A DNA stretch of 64,000 nucleotides. Origin: Streptomyces sp. CB02400 (GTDB lineage Bacteria > Actinomycetota > Actinomycetes > Streptomycetales > Streptomycetaceae). Every line of letters begins with the position of its first letter. The first letter of the stretch is position 1. Position numbers and translations under genes: made by a program. Location: contig NZ_LIWB01000001.1 of NCBI RefSeq assembly GCF_001905725.1, positions 124,001-188,000 on the forward strand, read 5' to 3'. The notes below the pieces were generated by a model. The model was not told where the DNA came from and searched no databases. It was given only the letters and a program-made list of their open reading frames with translations. Positions 27,375 through 36,409 of the stretch are shown piece by piece.

Positions 27375-27720
27375 CGGCGTCCTGACCGGAGCCTGCTGGA
27401 CGCCGATCGGGACCATGACGAGGAAGGCACCGAGGATCTGTGCCGCGCCCAGGCGATCGTGGCCGAACAGCACGGCGAGCAGCGTGGCGGTGAGTGGTTC
27501 GAGGAGGACTGCGACGACTCCGGCGGCTGCACCGGCGTGATGCAAGCCTGCGAAGTAGCTGGTGTGGGCGACGGCCGTCGGCACCAGCCCGAGGAACATC
27601 ACGGCGCCGACCGCGTCGATCCGCAGTGGCGGTCCCAGTCCGGACACCAGGCCGACGGGCAGCAGCAGGAGACCCCCGTCAGGAAGCCCAGCCCGGTCAT
27701 GGCATCCCCGCCCGGACCGC
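27375..27720 (-). pseudogene. EamA/DMT-family transporter, C-terminal fragment
   Basis: The minus frame encodes about 80 residues of EamA transporter: AVGAVMFLGLVPTAVAHTSYFAGLHHAGAAAGVV, then LLEPLTATLLAVLFGHDRLGAAQILGAFLVMVPIG, i.e. the last three membrane helices. Upstream of it the frame changes into unrelated sequence (HFTLEASRAACAHSTPREVVDRAFDLLEQGW, possibly a regulator remnant), and no N-terminal half is present. I read it as a truncated relic. Confidence 0.6.
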
Positions 27721-27926
27721 GGGCCGTCGCGCCGCGACGCGTTCGCTCGCGCCTCGCTTCGGGCGAGCACTCCCCAGCCCTGTTCCAGGAGGTCGAAGGC
27801 CCGGTCGACGACCTCGCGGGGGGTGCTGTGGGCGCAGGCCGCGCGGGAGGCTTCGAGGGTGAAGTGGGCCAGGGCGGCGCCGCCGCGGCCGACGGCGACC
27901 GCGGCCTGTTCGTTCAGCGCAACAGC

Positions 27927-28392
27927 GGCGACCACATCCGCGTCTTACGTCATCCAGCGCGTCCCGGCCGGCTGGATCACCGCCGGCGGCCTCACCCCGC
28001 AGGACACCGACGGCATCCGCGCCCACCTCCTGGAGCGCTACCGCGACTGGTCACCCCGGCTGCGCCGGCTGATCACCGACAACGACGGCCCCTACGTCGA
28101 CCGCCCGATCTTCGCCCTGCCCGTCCCGCACACCTGGGAGCACAGCCCCACGGTGACCCTGCTCGGGGACGCCGCCCACCTCATGCCCCCGCTCGGCGTC
28201 GGCGTCAACCTCGCCATGCTGGACGCCTGCGAACTCGCTCTCGCCCGCCACGACACCGTCGGCGAAGCCGTCCGCGCCTACGAGAAGACCATGCTTCCCC
28301 GCTCCACGGAGACGGCCCGGCTCCTCGACGGTGCCGCCACCGAGCTGCTCTCCACCGAGCTGCCCGACTTCGCCACCGCCGACCACCACTGA
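27927..28392 (+). pseudogene. FAD-dependent monooxygenase (TetX/PHBH-like), C-terminal fragment
   Basis: About 150 residues of a class A flavin monooxygenase remain: the VPAGWITAGGL strand, IFALPVPHTWEHSPTVTLLGDAAHLMPPLGVGVNLAMLDA (the second FAD-binding motif GDAAH with the P-loop-like PPLGVGVN) and a C-terminal helix. The N-terminal GxGxxG dinucleotide-binding half is missing; upstream sequence is out of frame or unrelated. No start with a Shine-Dalgarno is visible, so it is probably not functional. Confidence 0.7.
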
Positions 28393-28428
28393 CACCCAGG
28401 GGCGGGCCGAGGGGCAACCGGGTCCTCG

Positions 28429-29424
28429 TCACTCCCGCCCGATCAGGAACACCTGATCGTCACCGGCGCGTTCCGCGCAGCGTTCCGCCACGATCACCGC
28501 GCCCGCCTCCTCCGCACCCCCGCGGACGCCCACGCACAGCCCGTCGTCCCGCGCCGAGTGCAGCCGCCACCGGTCGGCACCGTCCGCCCGTTCGAGGCGG
28601 AACCACTGGGAGTCGCCGCCCGCCCGGCAGTCCTCCCAGGGTTCGAGCGTGTTTTGGAACGCGCCGTCGCCCAGGACGGTGAGGCAGCCGGTGCCGTGTT
28701 CCGGGTGGCGGAACTGGATCTGGTAGCGGCCGTCATCCGCCCGCTGGAGGTACACACGCGGAGGAGTGGCCTCCGCGCAAGGCCGTTGCACCGCGAGGAG
28801 TTTGGACTCGCCGTTCCTACGGACGTCCCCGTCGGTCAGGCACAACTCGGGTGCGCGTGCCGGGCGGATGCGTGAGTAGCTCGAAGTCGTAGGGGTGGCG
28901 GTCGACTTCGTGTTCTCGGCCCCGTCGTCCTGCGGCAGCAGCACCACCGCGCCGACGGCGAGCAGGACGACCGTGCCGAGTGAGGCCAGCGCGGCGGTCA
29001 TGGCGGTCCTGCCGCGACGGGGGTCCGACGGTTCCGGCGGCCCGTCCGGGGGCTCCGGCTCCTGATCCGTACCGTCGGTCGCAGGGTCCTCCCCGGTCGC
29101 AGGGTCCTCCCCGGCCGTAGGGTCTTCCCCGGTCGCAGAGTCCTCCCCGGCCGCGAGCCGTTCCCTGGCCGTGAGCCACTCCGGTACGTCCTCCCCGGCA
29201 CCGCACGCCCGGACCAGCGCCGCGACCACCTCCGCGCGCGGCAGCGCGTCCCGCCGTAGGACGTCCGCCAGGGTGCTGCGGGCCAGTACCTCGTCGCGTT
29301 CGGCGGCCCGCTGCTCCAGTTGACGGAAGGTCAGCCCGCTGTGTTCCTTGAGCTCCCGCAGCAGGGCGACATACTCGCGCGCCGTCCGCGCTTCTGCGGG
29401 GTCCACGCCCCCCGAGACCACCAT
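28429..29424 (-). CDS. HTH / single-TM / lectin-like-trefoil protein (331 aa)
   Basis: Residues 10-75 form a helix-turn-helix-like domain (EYVALLRELKEHSGLTFRQLEQRAAERDEVLARSTLADVLRR). A Gly-Glu-Asp-Pro repeat region (about 88-115) follows, then a membrane helix (MTAALASLGTVVLLAVGAVVLL), then an outward C-terminal domain with paired Cys residues and the repeated W/F...L pattern of ricin-type beta-trefoils. Streptomyces has many such one-piece cytoplasmic-HTH/extracellular-sensor proteins. I chose ATG 29424 because it begins just before the HTH. Confidence 0.75.
   Translation of the reverse strand: MVVSGGVDPAEARTAREYVALLRELKEHSGLTFRQLEQRAAERDEVLARSTLADVLRRDALPRAEVVAALVRACGAGEDVPEWLTARERLAAGEDSATGEDPTAGEDPATGEDPATDGTDQEPEPPDGPPEPSDPRRGRTAMTAALASLGTVVLLAVGAVVLLPQDDGAENTKSTATPTTSSYSRIRPARAPELCLTDGDVRRNGESKLLAVQRPCAEATPPRVYLQRADDGRYQIQFRHPEHGTGCLTVLGDGAFQNTLEPWEDCRAGGDSQWFRLERADGADRWRLHSARDDGLCVGVRGGAEEAGAVIVAERCAERAGDDQVFLIGRE
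29086..29155 (-). repeat. Tandem 18-bp-type repeats in the HTH/lectin gene
   Basis: Four to five near-copies of an 18-base unit (GGGTCCTCCCCGGTCGCA on the plus strand) encode repeated (A/T)GEDPAT. Copies differ by one or two bases, so slippage-based length change is likely. Confidence 0.75.
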
Positions 29425-29675
29425 GCGGTCATTCTCGTCACACCCGCCACAGCGGGCAACCGGTGTCCGGCGGTTATCGGACAGCCCGACCGCACCGTCC
29501 GCGCGCGCCGTTGACCAGGCCGGACAGGCTCCGTCTGTCCCGGACACGGCAAACCGTTGCCGGACAGGATCTCCCCGCCAAGACTCTGGTGCTGCCGCCG
29601 CGTTCCGGGCCCACGGGGGTGGACCGGATGCGGCGCGGTCATCGAAACCCCTCCACGACAGAAGGAGCAGTTCCC

Positions 29676-30275
29676 ATGCCCACGTTCAGTCTGCGCACCC
29701 GTATCGCCCCGCTCGCCGTCGCCACCGCTCTCGTCGGCGGCCTGGTCGCCACCACGACCGCGGTCGCCCCGGACGCCCATGCGGCGAGCGGCAGTTACTA
29801 CCTGTACTTCAAGAAGAACACGTCCAACCCGATCAACTCCAAGCTCTACCTGATGAAGAGCGTGGCCAACGCCAAGGACAAGGTCGTCGCCAGGTACCGC
29901 GCCGGCTCCGGCAACGGCAGCCAGAACGAGTGCGCCACCAACAAGGGCTGGCTGCCCGGCACCAACACGAAGAACGGCAAGTACAAGATCGAGTTCCACC
30001 GTACGAACTTCGACGGCATCATCAACGGCTACGTCATCAAGCTGTCCGACAAGAAGTGCACCCAGGGAGACAAGCGCACCAAGCGCACCGCGCTGTTCGT
30101 GCACAGCGAGATGAAGCCGAACGGCAAGCAGGGCACCATCGAGTCCGAGCGCTGGGACGGCACGCGCGACTACTACTCCAACGGCTGCATCAAGCTGAAG
30201 CCGGCCGACATCAAGGACCTCTTCGCCAAGGCCAAGCGCTACGGCTGGCCGAAGACGCTGTACGTCGTCAAGTAG
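29676..30275 (+). CDS. Secreted L,D-transpeptidase-like (YkuD) protein (199 aa)
   Basis: GAAGGAG precedes the ATG. The signal peptide is clear: RTRIAPLAVATALVGGLVATTTAV with cleavage near AHA-ASG. The mature part shows a YkuD-type core: FVHSEM with His143, then YYSNGCIKL with Cys171 in the position of the catalytic SHGC motif. Here Asn replaces the usual His before Gly-Cys. The protein is very basic (Lys-rich), suitable for binding the cell wall. Peptidoglycan cross-linking or cell-wall attachment is inferred. Confidence 0.75.
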   Translation: MPTFSLRTRIAPLAVATALVGGLVATTTAVAPDAHAASGSYYLYFKKNTSNPINSKLYLMKSVANAKDKVVARYRAGSGNGSQNECATNKGWLPGTNTKNGKYKIEFHRTNFDGIINGYVIKLSDKKCTQGDKRTKRTALFVHSEMKPNGKQGTIESERWDGTRDYYSNGCIKLKPADIKDLFAKAKRYGWPKTLYVVK

Positions 30276-30319
30276 GCCGCGCGGGAGCCACCCACCGGTG
30301 GCAGGCGGGAGTCCGCGCG

Positions 30320-31123
30320 TCAGCGCGGGCTCTCCACCACCGCGAACCGTGCCCCCTCCGGGTCCGTCACCGTGGCGACGCGGCCGTGGGGGCCGTCGTG
30401 GGGCGGGGTGAGGAGCCGGCCGCCCAGGCGGAGGACCTGCTCCACCGCGGCGTCGGTGCCGGCGACGGTGAAGTACGTCGTCCAGTGCGGGCCCCGGTCC
30501 CGGGGCAGGGCCCTGCCCACGCCGTGGACGCCGGCCACCGGGCGGCCGTTCAGGTGCAGGGTGACGTGGTCGGGGTCGGCGGAGACCGCCGGCTCCTCGT
30601 CGTAACCGAACACGGTCTCGTAGAACTTGGCGGTACGGGCCGACTCGAAGGTCGTCAGCTCGTTCCAGGCGGGGGTGCCGGGCACCCCGGAGACGTCGGT
30701 GCCCGGGCTCGCGGCCGCCTGCCAGACGCCGAAGACGGCACCGCCGGGGTCGGAGCCGATCGCCAGCCGGCCGGCGTCGGCGGCGTCCAGCGGGCCCACC
30801 CCGATGGTGCCGCCGCACGACCGCACCACGTCCGCCGTCAGGTCCACGTCGTCCGAGGCGAAGTACGGCGTCCAGGCGACCGGCAGATCACGGTCCGGCG
30901 GCAGCACCCCCATGCCGGCCACCTCACGGCCGTCGAGCAGGGCACGCACATACGGGCCGAGCTGCTGGGGGCCGGGGTGGAACTCCCAGCCGAACAGCGC
31001 CCCGTAGAACTCCTCGGTCGCCTCCAGGCCATGCACCATCAGGCTCACCCAGCAGGGTGTGCCGGGTGTGTGCCGAGCGGGCGCCCCGCCGTTCGGGCGG
31101 GCGTTCCCCCGTGCGTCGGTCAT
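30320..31123 (-). CDS. Two-domain VOC/glyoxalase-family protein (267 aa)
   Basis: Two VOC modules in tandem: CWVSLMVHGLEATEEFYGALFGWEF (about 25-135) and WNELTTFESARTAKFYETVFGYDEE (about 155-262), each ending with a DPxGAxFxVxxx strand. Such proteins in Streptomyces resemble hydroxylase or bleomycin-resistance-like members, but substrate cannot be told. ATG 31123 has a GA-rich Shine-Dalgarno with better spacing than the in-frame GTG six bases upstream. Confidence 0.8.
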   Translation of the reverse strand: MTDARGNARPNGGAPARHTPGTPCWVSLMVHGLEATEEFYGALFGWEFHPGPQQLGPYVRALLDGREVAGMGVLPPDRDLPVAWTPYFASDDVDLTADVVRSCGGTIGVGPLDAADAGRLAIGSDPGGAVFGVWQAAASPGTDVSGVPGTPAWNELTTFESARTAKFYETVFGYDEEPAVSADPDHVTLHLNGRPVAGVHGVGRALPRDRGPHWTTYFTVAGTDAAVEQVLRLGGRLLTPPHDGPHGRVATVTDPEGARFAVVESPR

Positions 31124-31305
31124 CGTCACTCTCTTCTCGGCCGCGTGTGCCGGCCGTTGTCCTCTCGCGTCCCGGCGGATCGTTCCCGCGCCGCTGTCGA
31201 CACAGTACGTGCCCGATCCGGTACGCCTCGTGACCGGTCCTGTCCGGCCGAGCAGAGTAGCCGGACGCGGGCGGCTCGGCCACCCCGTGCGCGAGGATGG
31301 TGGCC

Positions 31306-32157
31306 ATGAACGCCATCATCTCCGCACCCGACCTCGCGGGCGCGCTCGCGGGCGCCAACCCGCCGGTACTGCTCGACGTCCGCTGGCGGCTCAGCCTGGC
31401 CACGGCGGCCGGTGAGCCGCCGTTCGACGGACGGGCCGCGTACGGGGCCGGGCATCTTCCCGGCGCCGTCTTCGTCGACCTGGACCGGGAACTGGCTTCC
31501 GCTCCGGGCGGGCACGGCCGCCATCCGCTGCCGGACCTCGCGGTGTTCGGCGCCGCGATGCGGCGGGCGGGCGTGTCGTCCGGGACGCCGGTGGTCGTGT
31601 ACGACGGGGGCCTGGGCTGGGGCGCCGCCCGCGCGTGGTGGCTGCTGCGCTGGACGGGTCACCCGGACGTGCGAGTCCTCGACGGTGGGTTGCCGTCCTG
31701 GGAGGGGCCGTTGGAGACGTCGGTGCCGCAGCCGGCCGAGGGGGACTTCGTACCGGTGCCGGGGGCGGACGGGCTGCTCGACGCCGACGGCGCGGCGGCG
31801 CTGGCGCGTTCGGGGGTGCTGCTGGACGCCCGCGCGGGGGAGCGGTACCGCGGTGAGGTGGAGCCGATCGACCGGGTGGGCGGGCACATTCCCGGCGCGG
31901 TCTCGGCGCCCACGACGGAGAACGTCGGCGCCGACGGCCGTTTCCTGCCCGCCGGGGAACTGGACGCCCGCTTCAAGGAACTGGGCGTGTCCCAGGGGGC
32001 ACCGGTCGGCGTGTACTGCGGCTCGGGTGTCTCCGGCGCGCACGAGGTGCTGGCACTGGCGGTCGCGGGCATCCCGGCGGCGCTGTACGTCGGTTCCTGG
32101 TCGGAGTGGTCGTCCGACCCGGAGCGGCCGGTCGCGGTGGGCCCGGACCCGCAGTAG
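31306..32157 (+). CDS. Thiosulfate/3-mercaptopyruvate sulfurtransferase (rhodanese, 283 aa)
   Basis: Two rhodanese domains: an inactive N-terminal one (VLLDVRWRL ... GHLPGAVFVDLD, no Cys at the active loop) and a catalytic C-terminal one with Cys238 in the loop CGSGVSG. The CGSGV loop is the thiosulfate/3-mercaptopyruvate type. ATG 31306 lies 8 bases after GAGGAT, a -10-like box; a GTG nine bases upstream is less likely. It is divergent from the VOC gene. A small AGGCC-TTCG-GGCCT hairpin lies about 40 bases after its stop. Confidence 0.9.
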   Translation: MNAIISAPDLAGALAGANPPVLLDVRWRLSLATAAGEPPFDGRAAYGAGHLPGAVFVDLDRELASAPGGHGRHPLPDLAVFGAAMRRAGVSSGTPVVVYDGGLGWGAARAWWLLRWTGHPDVRVLDGGLPSWEGPLETSVPQPAEGDFVPVPGADGLLDADGAAALARSGVLLDARAGERYRGEVEPIDRVGGHIPGAVSAPTTENVGADGRFLPAGELDARFKELGVSQGAPVGVYCGSGVSGAHEVLALAVAGIPAALYVGSWSEWSSDPERPVAVGPDPQ

Positions 32158-32375
32158 AGCAGTAGAACAATAGACCGGGGCCCGGAGTCCGGACGCAGGC
32201 CTTCGGGCCTCGGGCTGTGAGGGGAGCGGATCTGCCGGCGACACGCCGTCGGCGGGCCGTTCCGCCGGGAGATTCGCTCCTGTCGGCGTCTTGTCCGCTG
32301 GATCAGCCAGCGGTATCCGTGTGGCGAGCGCCCTCATGCCGTCAATCGGCCGCGGACACGGACCGCCCGAACGAG

Positions 32376-33425
32376 CTACTCCTGCTTCTTCCGTCGCGTC
32401 CCGAACACGATCTCGTCCCAGCTCGGCACCGCCGCGCGGCGGCCCGGACGGACGCCGTCCGCCTCGGCCTGACGGTCGGTCGAGCCGATGAGCCGGTCCC
32501 GGTGGCTGGTGACGGAACGCGGCATGAGGACATCCGCGTACGCGGCCCCGGCCGAGGCCGCGGGGGCCGGCGGTTCCTCCGCCTCGGGCTCGGGGTCCGG
32601 CTCCTCGGGAGCGGTCTCGGCCGGGCGCTCCGGGACGACCAGGTCGCCCCGGAAGCTCGGGACCGCCTCCAGCAGGCTGGTCAGCGAGTCCCGTTCGCCC
32701 GACGCCGTGGCCGTCAGGGACTCCTCGTCGGGCTCGGACGCCTGCGCGGGCAGGCTCGGGCGCTCGCGGTCGCCGGGACGGTCGAGCGGGCGGTCCCGCG
32801 GCAGCCGGGCGATGCGCGGCACGAAGGGGAAGCTGGGCTCGGGCGCGGCGAGGTCGTCGGACTCGCCGATCAGCGAGCGCGCCTCGTCGTCGACGGCCTG
32901 GACGAGCCGCCGGGGCGGGTCGTACGTCCAGCTCGCCGAGTGCGGCTCGCCCGCGACCCGGTAGACCAGCAGCACCTCCCAGGTGCCGTCGTCGCGGCGC
33001 CAGGAGTCCCACTGGACGGTGTCCTTCTCGGCGCCGCGCAGCAGCAGCCGCTCCTGTACCGCCTCGCCCAGCGGGGGACCGGAGTTCTCGCCGGGGCGGC
33101 GGACGGGGGTCTTGCGGGCGCGCTCGGCCATGAACGCGCGCTCGGCGAGGACGGGGCCCTCGAAGCGGCGTACGCGGTCCACGGGGATGCCGGCCATCTG
33201 CGCGACCTCTTCCGCGGTCGCGCCCGCTCTTATACGCGCCTGGATGTCGCGGGGGCGGAGATGGCTCTCCACCTCGATCTCGATCTGGCCGAGGCGGGGA
33301 CGGTCGCCGCGCACGGCGGCCCGGAGCCGTTCGTCGATCGGAAGGGTGTACTCCGTGCTGTCCGCAGCCTTCAGCACCAGCCGTGTGCCGTCATTCGAGA
33401 CGGCCACGACACGCAGTTCGGGCAT
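32376..33425 (-). CDS. sepH: Cell-division protein SepH (DUF3071)
   Basis: The N-terminal DUF3071 domain starts MPELRVVAVSNDGTRLVLK and runs to about residue 170, with a helix-turn-helix-like part (ATAEEVAQMAGIPVDRVRRFEGP). A long acidic, Pro-rich disordered region follows, and a conserved C-terminal peptide (SWDEIVFGTRRKK) closes it. SepH is the conserved actinobacterial factor that stimulates FtsZ assembly through its HTH region. ATG 33425 has GGGAGG five bases upstream; the longer frame to 33512 lacks conservation signals. Confidence 0.92.
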   Translation of the reverse strand: MPELRVVAVSNDGTRLVLKAADSTEYTLPIDERLRAAVRGDRPRLGQIEIEVESHLRPRDIQARIRAGATAEEVAQMAGIPVDRVRRFEGPVLAERAFMAERARKTPVRRPGENSGPPLGEAVQERLLLRGAEKDTVQWDSWRRDDGTWEVLLVYRVAGEPHSASWTYDPPRRLVQAVDDEARSLIGESDDLAAPEPSFPFVPRIARLPRDRPLDRPGDRERPSLPAQASEPDEESLTATASGERDSLTSLLEAVPSFRGDLVVPERPAETAPEEPDPEPEAEEPPAPAASAGAAYADVLMPRSVTSHRDRLIGSTDRQAEADGVRPGRRAAVPSWDEIVFGTRRKKQE

Positions 33426-33739
33426 GGGGACCTCCCGGGTGGTGCCTGCCGACGTCACGTGCGTCGCTGCTTCCGCTAGTCGAGTGTGGCCTGCCCGGGT
33501 GCAGCCTGCCACAACCTTGCCTATTTGCCCGGCGTGTCGGGCGCGGGCCCTGGATCGCCGTTATGGCACGGTTACCTATTCGCAACGCTAAGTGACCAAC
33601 TGCGTCACCCTGTGCAACTAGCCCCCTCCCGGCGGTCCTTCGCGGTTCCGGGCACCCTGACGGGCGACCGGGCCCAAGGCTCGCAAGAGTACTCCATTTG
33701 GGCCACGTGCGTGGATTGGCACGCCGTGCAGCGAATCCT
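33426..33739. other. Intergenic region upstream of sepH
   Basis: About 310 bases with lower GC than the surroundings hold the sepH promoter and the 3' flank of the FAD oxidase gene. No convincing hairpin, ORF or known operator was recognised. Confidence 0.4.
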
Positions 33740-35059
33740 CTACGACCCCAGGACCCTCCGCAAGTGGTCGTTCCGGAACCGGCGTTCCGGGTCGAGCCGG
33801 TCCCGCAGCGCCGTGAACTCCTCGAAGCGCGGATACACCCGTGAGAGGTAATCGGCGTCGCGCGTGTGGATCTTCCCCCAGTGGGGACGCCCCTCGTGGG
33901 CGGTGAAGACGCGCTCGGCCGCGGTGAAGTACCCCTGATAGGGGGTGCCCCTGAACATGTGGACGGCGATGTAGGCGCTGTCCCGGCCGGACGCGGTGGA
34001 CAGCGTGATGTCGTCGGCCGGCGCGGTGCGCACCTCGACGGGGAAGCTGACCCGCAGCGGAGAGCGGTCGACCATCGCCTTCAGCTCCCGCAGCGTCTCC
34101 ACCAGGGCCGCGCGCGGAACGGCGTACTCCATCTCCACGAAGCGCACCCGGCGCGGCGAGGTGAAGACCTTGTACGGGATGTCGGTGTAGGTCCGCGCGG
34201 AGAGCGCCCTGCTGGAGATCCGCGCGATGGCCGGAATGCTCGCGGGCGCCGCGCGGCCGACCCAGTTGGCCGCCTGGAAGACCCCGTTGGAGAGGAACTC
34301 GTCCTCGAACCAGCCCTTGAGGCGCGGCACCGGCCGCTCCGGGCCCGCGCTGCGGTTGTTGCGCTTGGTGTTGGTGTTGCCGGTGTGCGGGAACCAGTAG
34401 AACTCGAAGTGCTCGTTCTCGGCGTGCAACTGGTCGAACTCTGCGCAGACCCGGTCGAAGGGCATCGGCTCCTCACGGGCGGTGAGCAGGAAGACCGGCT
34501 CCACGGCGAAGGTGATCGCGGTGACGATGCCGAGGGCGCCGAGCCCGATCCGGGCGGCGGCGAAGACGTCCGGGTTCTCCTTCTCGGAGCAGGTGAGCAC
34601 CGAACCGTCGGCGGTGACCAGCTCCAGGCCCCGGATCTGGGCGGCGATGGAGGCGGAGTCGCGACCCGTGCCGTGGGTGCCCGTACTGGTGGCCCCGGAG
34701 ACCGTCTGCTCCATGATGTCGCCCATGTTGGTCAGCGACAGACCCTCCCGCGCGAGGGCCGTGTTCAGCCGCTTGAGCGGGGTGCCGGCCTCCACCGTGA
34801 CCGTGCCGGCCGCGCGGTCGATGTGACGTATGCCCGTCAGCAGATGAGGGCGGATCAGCAGGCCGTCGGTGGCGGCTATCGAGGTGAACGAGTGGCCGGT
34901 GCCGACCGCCTTCACCGGCATGCCGTCCTCGGCGGCCCGGCGCACGGCGGCGGCCAGCTCGTCGACGGAGGCGGGCGAGGTCTCCCGCGCGGGGCGGACG
35001 GAGACGTTGCCGCCCCAGTTACGCCATGTGCCGTTCCTCGCGCTCGCTGTGCTGCCCAA
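33740..35059 (-). CDS. D-arabinono-1,4-lactone oxidase family FAD-linked oxidoreductase (439 aa)
   Basis: A VAO-type flavoenzyme: RNGTWRNWGGNVSVRP at the start, an FAD-binding PCMH domain (VKAVGTGHSFTSIAATDG, SGATSTGTHGTG) and a C-terminal ALO domain ending in HWGKIHTRDADYLSRVYPRFEEF, the HWGK motif of sugar-1,4-lactone oxidases. TTG 35059 has GGGGAGG with 5-base spacing and lies just before conserved sequence, so I choose it. It overlaps the MFS gene's end by 41 bases, implying co-translation. The natural lactone substrate in Streptomyces is unclear. Confidence 0.83.
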   Translation of the reverse strand: MGSTASARNGTWRNWGGNVSVRPARETSPASVDELAAAVRRAAEDGMPVKAVGTGHSFTSIAATDGLLIRPHLLTGIRHIDRAAGTVTVEAGTPLKRLNTALAREGLSLTNMGDIMEQTVSGATSTGTHGTGRDSASIAAQIRGLELVTADGSVLTCSEKENPDVFAAARIGLGALGIVTAITFAVEPVFLLTAREEPMPFDRVCAEFDQLHAENEHFEFYWFPHTGNTNTKRNNRSAGPERPVPRLKGWFEDEFLSNGVFQAANWVGRAAPASIPAIARISSRALSARTYTDIPYKVFTSPRRVRFVEMEYAVPRAALVETLRELKAMVDRSPLRVSFPVEVRTAPADDITLSTASGRDSAYIAVHMFRGTPYQGYFTAAERVFTAHEGRPHWGKIHTRDADYLSRVYPRFEEFTALRDRLDPERRFRNDHLRRVLGS

Positions 35060-36260
35060 CGGAGCCTCCCCGACCCGGAGCCGGCCGTTTGAGCCGGCGG
35101 TACCCGAGGAAACCGACCGCGACCGCGACGGCCCCGGCCACCGCCGGAACCCCGTACCCGGCACGCGCCCCGGCCGCGTCGATCACCCAGCCGGCCACGG
35201 AGGAGCCGAGCGCGACCCCGACCGCGAGCCCGGTGCTCACCCAGGTCATGCCCTCGGTGAGCTGCGCGCGTGGTACGTGCTCTTCGATGAGGGACATCGT
35301 CGTGATCATCGTCGGAGCGATGGACAGACCCGCAACGAACAGCGCCACGGCCAGAAACGGCAGGTTCCCGACCAGTAGGAGTGGGATCATACTCACGGCC
35401 ATGGCGCAGACGCCCAGCAGCCAGCGACGTTCCGGCGCCCCCGCGAAGTGCATCAGCCCGAACACGGCGCCCGCCACACAGGAGCCCAGCGCGTACACGG
35501 CGAGCACCACGCTCGCGGCGGTCTTGTGCCCCTCCTCCTCGGCGAAGGCCACGGTGACCACGTCCACGGCACCGAAGATCGCCCCCGTCGCCACGAACGT
35601 CGCCACCAGCACCTGGAGGCCCGGGGCGCGCAGCGCCGTGCCGCCGCCGTCCTTGTGCTCGCGCGGGTGCGGCTCGGGCTCGGTGGCGCGCTGCGCGGTC
35701 AGCCAGAAGACACCGGCCGCCAGGAAGCAGGCCGCGAGCAGCGGGCCGGCCTCCGGGAACCAGGCCGTGGACAGTCCGATGGAGATGATCGGCCCGAAGA
35801 CGAAGCACATCTCGTCCACCACGGACTCGAACGAGTACGCGGTGTGCAGCTTCGGGGTGCCCCGGTACAGGGCGGCCCAGCGGGCCCGGATCATCGAGCC
35901 GACGCTCGGTACGCAGCCGATGCCGACGCACGCGACGAACAGCACCCACTCCGGCCAGCCGTAGTGCGCGGCGAACAGCAGCACGGCCGCCGCGGTGAGC
36001 GAGACCAGCGTCGCGGGGCGCAGCACCCGCCGCTGCCCGTACTGGTCCACCAGGCGCGAGACCTGCGGGCCCGCCACGGCGGCGGCCAGCGCGATGGTCG
36101 CCGACAGTGCGCCGGCCAGCCCGTACCGGCCGGTGAGCTGGGAGACCATCGTCACCACGCCGATGCCCATCATGGACAGTGGCATCCGGCCGAGGAACCC
36201 CGCGGCGGAGAAGGCCTTGCTGCCGGGGGCGGCGAACAGGGCGCGATAGGGGCTGGGCAC
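35019..36260 (-). CDS. Major facilitator superfamily transporter (413 aa)
   Basis: Twelve hydrophobic segments are visible, with a loop-2 motif SRLVDQYGQRRVL (MFS motif A-like). GTG 36260 is preceded by GGAG with 5-base spacing. The substrate is unknown; proton-coupled drug or metabolite efflux is the family default. An iron-box-like site lies about 50 bases upstream, shared with the divergent ferrochelatase gene, hinting that transport may concern iron or haem intermediates. It is followed, with overlap, by the FAD oxidase gene. Confidence 0.82.
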   Translation of the reverse strand: MPSPYRALFAAPGSKAFSAAGFLGRMPLSMMGIGVVTMVSQLTGRYGLAGALSATIALAAAVAGPQVSRLVDQYGQRRVLRPATLVSLTAAAVLLFAAHYGWPEWVLFVACVGIGCVPSVGSMIRARWAALYRGTPKLHTAYSFESVVDEMCFVFGPIISIGLSTAWFPEAGPLLAACFLAAGVFWLTAQRATEPEPHPREHKDGGGTALRAPGLQVLVATFVATGAIFGAVDVVTVAFAEEEGHKTAASVVLAVYALGSCVAGAVFGLMHFAGAPERRWLLGVCAMAVSMIPLLLVGNLPFLAVALFVAGLSIAPTMITTMSLIEEHVPRAQLTEGMTWVSTGLAVGVALGSSVAGWVIDAAGARAGYGVPAVAGAVAVAVGFLGYRRLKRPAPGRGGSVGQHSEREERHMA

Positions 36261-36309
36261 GGGATCTCCGGAGGGGCTCAGTAAGGTGCGACCGCAGTCG
36301 ATACAGCTT

Positions 36310-36328
36310 ACGGGTTAGGTCACCCTAA
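36310..36328. promoter_or_regulatory. Iron-box-like palindrome between MFS and ferrochelatase genes
   Basis: The core TTAGGTCACCCTAA (36315-36328) has TTAGG/CCTAA arms. Aligned to the 19-base Streptomyces iron box it matches about 12 of 19 positions, weaker than the site at 613. Position fits control of both divergent promoters. Confidence 0.5.
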
Positions 36329-36409
36329 TACACCCCGGAATTCCGCGTCATGGCCGGTGACACCCCCCGCCCCGTCCCGCCTGTCGGTGCCGGGTGGCAG
36401 GATCGAGAC

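Noticed and set aside
27103..28430. The long minus frame 27111-27935 as an intact transporter gene
   Set aside because: Only about 80 residues match EamA; the flanking residues on both sides are unrelated and Arg/Pro-rich.
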